The notes under the pieces are model-generated. The model was not told where the DNA came from and made no database searches. It saw only the letters and a list, made by a program, of their open reading frames with translations. A stretch of 14,400 nucleotides of DNA from Bordetella parapertussis. Its GTDB lineage: Bacteria; Pseudomonadota; Gammaproteobacteria; Burkholderiales; SG8-41. The stretch spans positions 1 through 14,400 of the forward strand of contig CAMBSS010000114.1 of assembly GCA_945870465.1 (NCBI GenBank), read 5' to 3'. This document shows positions 14,049-14,400 of the stretch, one piece after another (the first letter of the stretch is position 1; the number at the start of each line of letters is the position of its first letter). The translations under genes and the position numbers were made by a program.

Positions 14049-14343
14049 TCACAGCACATCTTTCGCGAAGTACGCCGTCGCTTTTTTTTAGGATTTCGCA
14101 TTCCATCCGCAACCGGGCGTTCTCCGCCCGCAAGCGCGACAGTTCCATCTGCTCCGGCGTGATGACCTTCGCGCCAGGAGGGTTCAACTGGCCACGCTCG
14201 GCGGCCTTGACCCAGTTGCGCAGCGTTTGCTCGACCAACCCCAACTCCCGCGCTACCGGACCGACTCCCTGCCCACCCTTCACCCGCTTGACAGCCAGTT
14301 CCTTGAACTCCGCCGTGTATTCCTGCTTCGGTATCTTGAACAT
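14049..14343 (-). mobile_element. IS3-family orfA (transposase helix-turn-helix subunit), frameshifted, orfB absent
   Basis: The ATG at 14343 has GGGAGGA 6 nt upstream. The product reads PKQEYTAEFKELAVKRVKGG, GPVARELGLVEQTLRNWVKA (HTH) and a leucine-zipper-like SRLRAENARLRMECEILKK, all typical of IS3 orfA. Then the frame turns to SDGVLRERC. If one A is removed from the run of eight A (T14082-14089 on the plus strand), the reading becomes ILKKATAYFAKDVL and stops at TGA 14051-14049, exactly the usual orfA ending, so an insertion of one base has broken it. Downstream, where orfB should begin, the sequence is AT-rich and encodes nothing like a DDE integrase. The element is a dead 5' end fragment; its terminal repeat was not identified in 14344-14400. 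Confidence 0.85.
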
Positions 14344-14400
14344 CAGTTTCCTCCCGTTTCGTCATCCTATCGACTTACTCATGGAAGACGAAATTGCGGG

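Noticed and set aside
14024..14365. Alternative 113-codon frame over the IS3 orfA as a separate gene
   Set aside because: It is the shifted frame of orfA, low in complexity and Gly/Arg-rich.

Overview
The window looks like a chromosomal stretch of a betaproteobacterium, probably of the Burkholderiales/Bordetella-Cupriavidus type. The reason is a dense series of Bug (TctC-like) periplasmic solute-binding protein genes, a family greatly expanded in that group. Base composition is GC-rich for about the first 10.4 kb, becomes more mixed from 10.4 to 12.9 kb, and drops clearly in one gene at 13.0-13.9 kb.

Region 1 (1-7992, all genes on the minus strand, so they read from high to low coordinates). 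The order of transcription is: Bug (7992-7027), Bug (7006-6044), a spacer with inverted 10-bp repeats, a Gfo/Idh/MocA oxidoreductase with no normal start codon (5864-4782), Bug (4761-3793), a broken FecR-like gene (3717-3355), a rho-independent terminator (3320-3293), a second spacer with the same repeats, a C-terminal Bug fragment (3024-2638), Bug (2614-1649), an Ldh2-type dehydrogenase (1647-574) and a uronate-dehydrogenase-like SDR (577 to beyond base 1). The last genes are tightly packed: 1 nt between the Bug and dehydrogenase genes, and a 4-base ATGA overlap between the dehydrogenase and SDR genes. The picture is uptake and NAD(P)-linked oxidation of small carboxylated compounds such as sugar acids or hydroxy acids. 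The membrane subunits TctA and TctB are not in the window, so the binding proteins are orphans here.

Region 2 (7993-10395). An N-formylglutamate amidohydrolase-like gene runs on the plus strand, divergent from the first Bug gene across a roughly 100-bp spacer that carries a 14-bp tandem duplication and an inverted copy of it. Convergent to it are a class I SAM methyltransferase with an N-terminal CxxC...CxxC zinc-ribbon-like module and a small VOC (glyoxalase-fold) protein.

Region 3 (10396-14400) is an accessory, decaying region. It holds an N-terminally truncated conserved-protein fragment, an intact serine hydrolase of the beta-lactamase/class C fold (probable lipoprotein), a scar joining an unidentified plus-strand coding remnant, the first 51 codons of a photolyase and the tail of a Mutator (IS256-type) transposase, an AT-rich TauD/TfdA-family dioxygenase that looks acquired, and a frameshifted IS3-family orfA without its orfB. 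No tRNA, rRNA, CRISPR array, phage module or obvious defence system was found. The least explained items are the paired 10-bp-period inverted repeats, the Gfo/Idh/MocA gene that lacks both a normal start codon and the usual catalytic histidine, and the gene scar at 12.5-12.9 kb.
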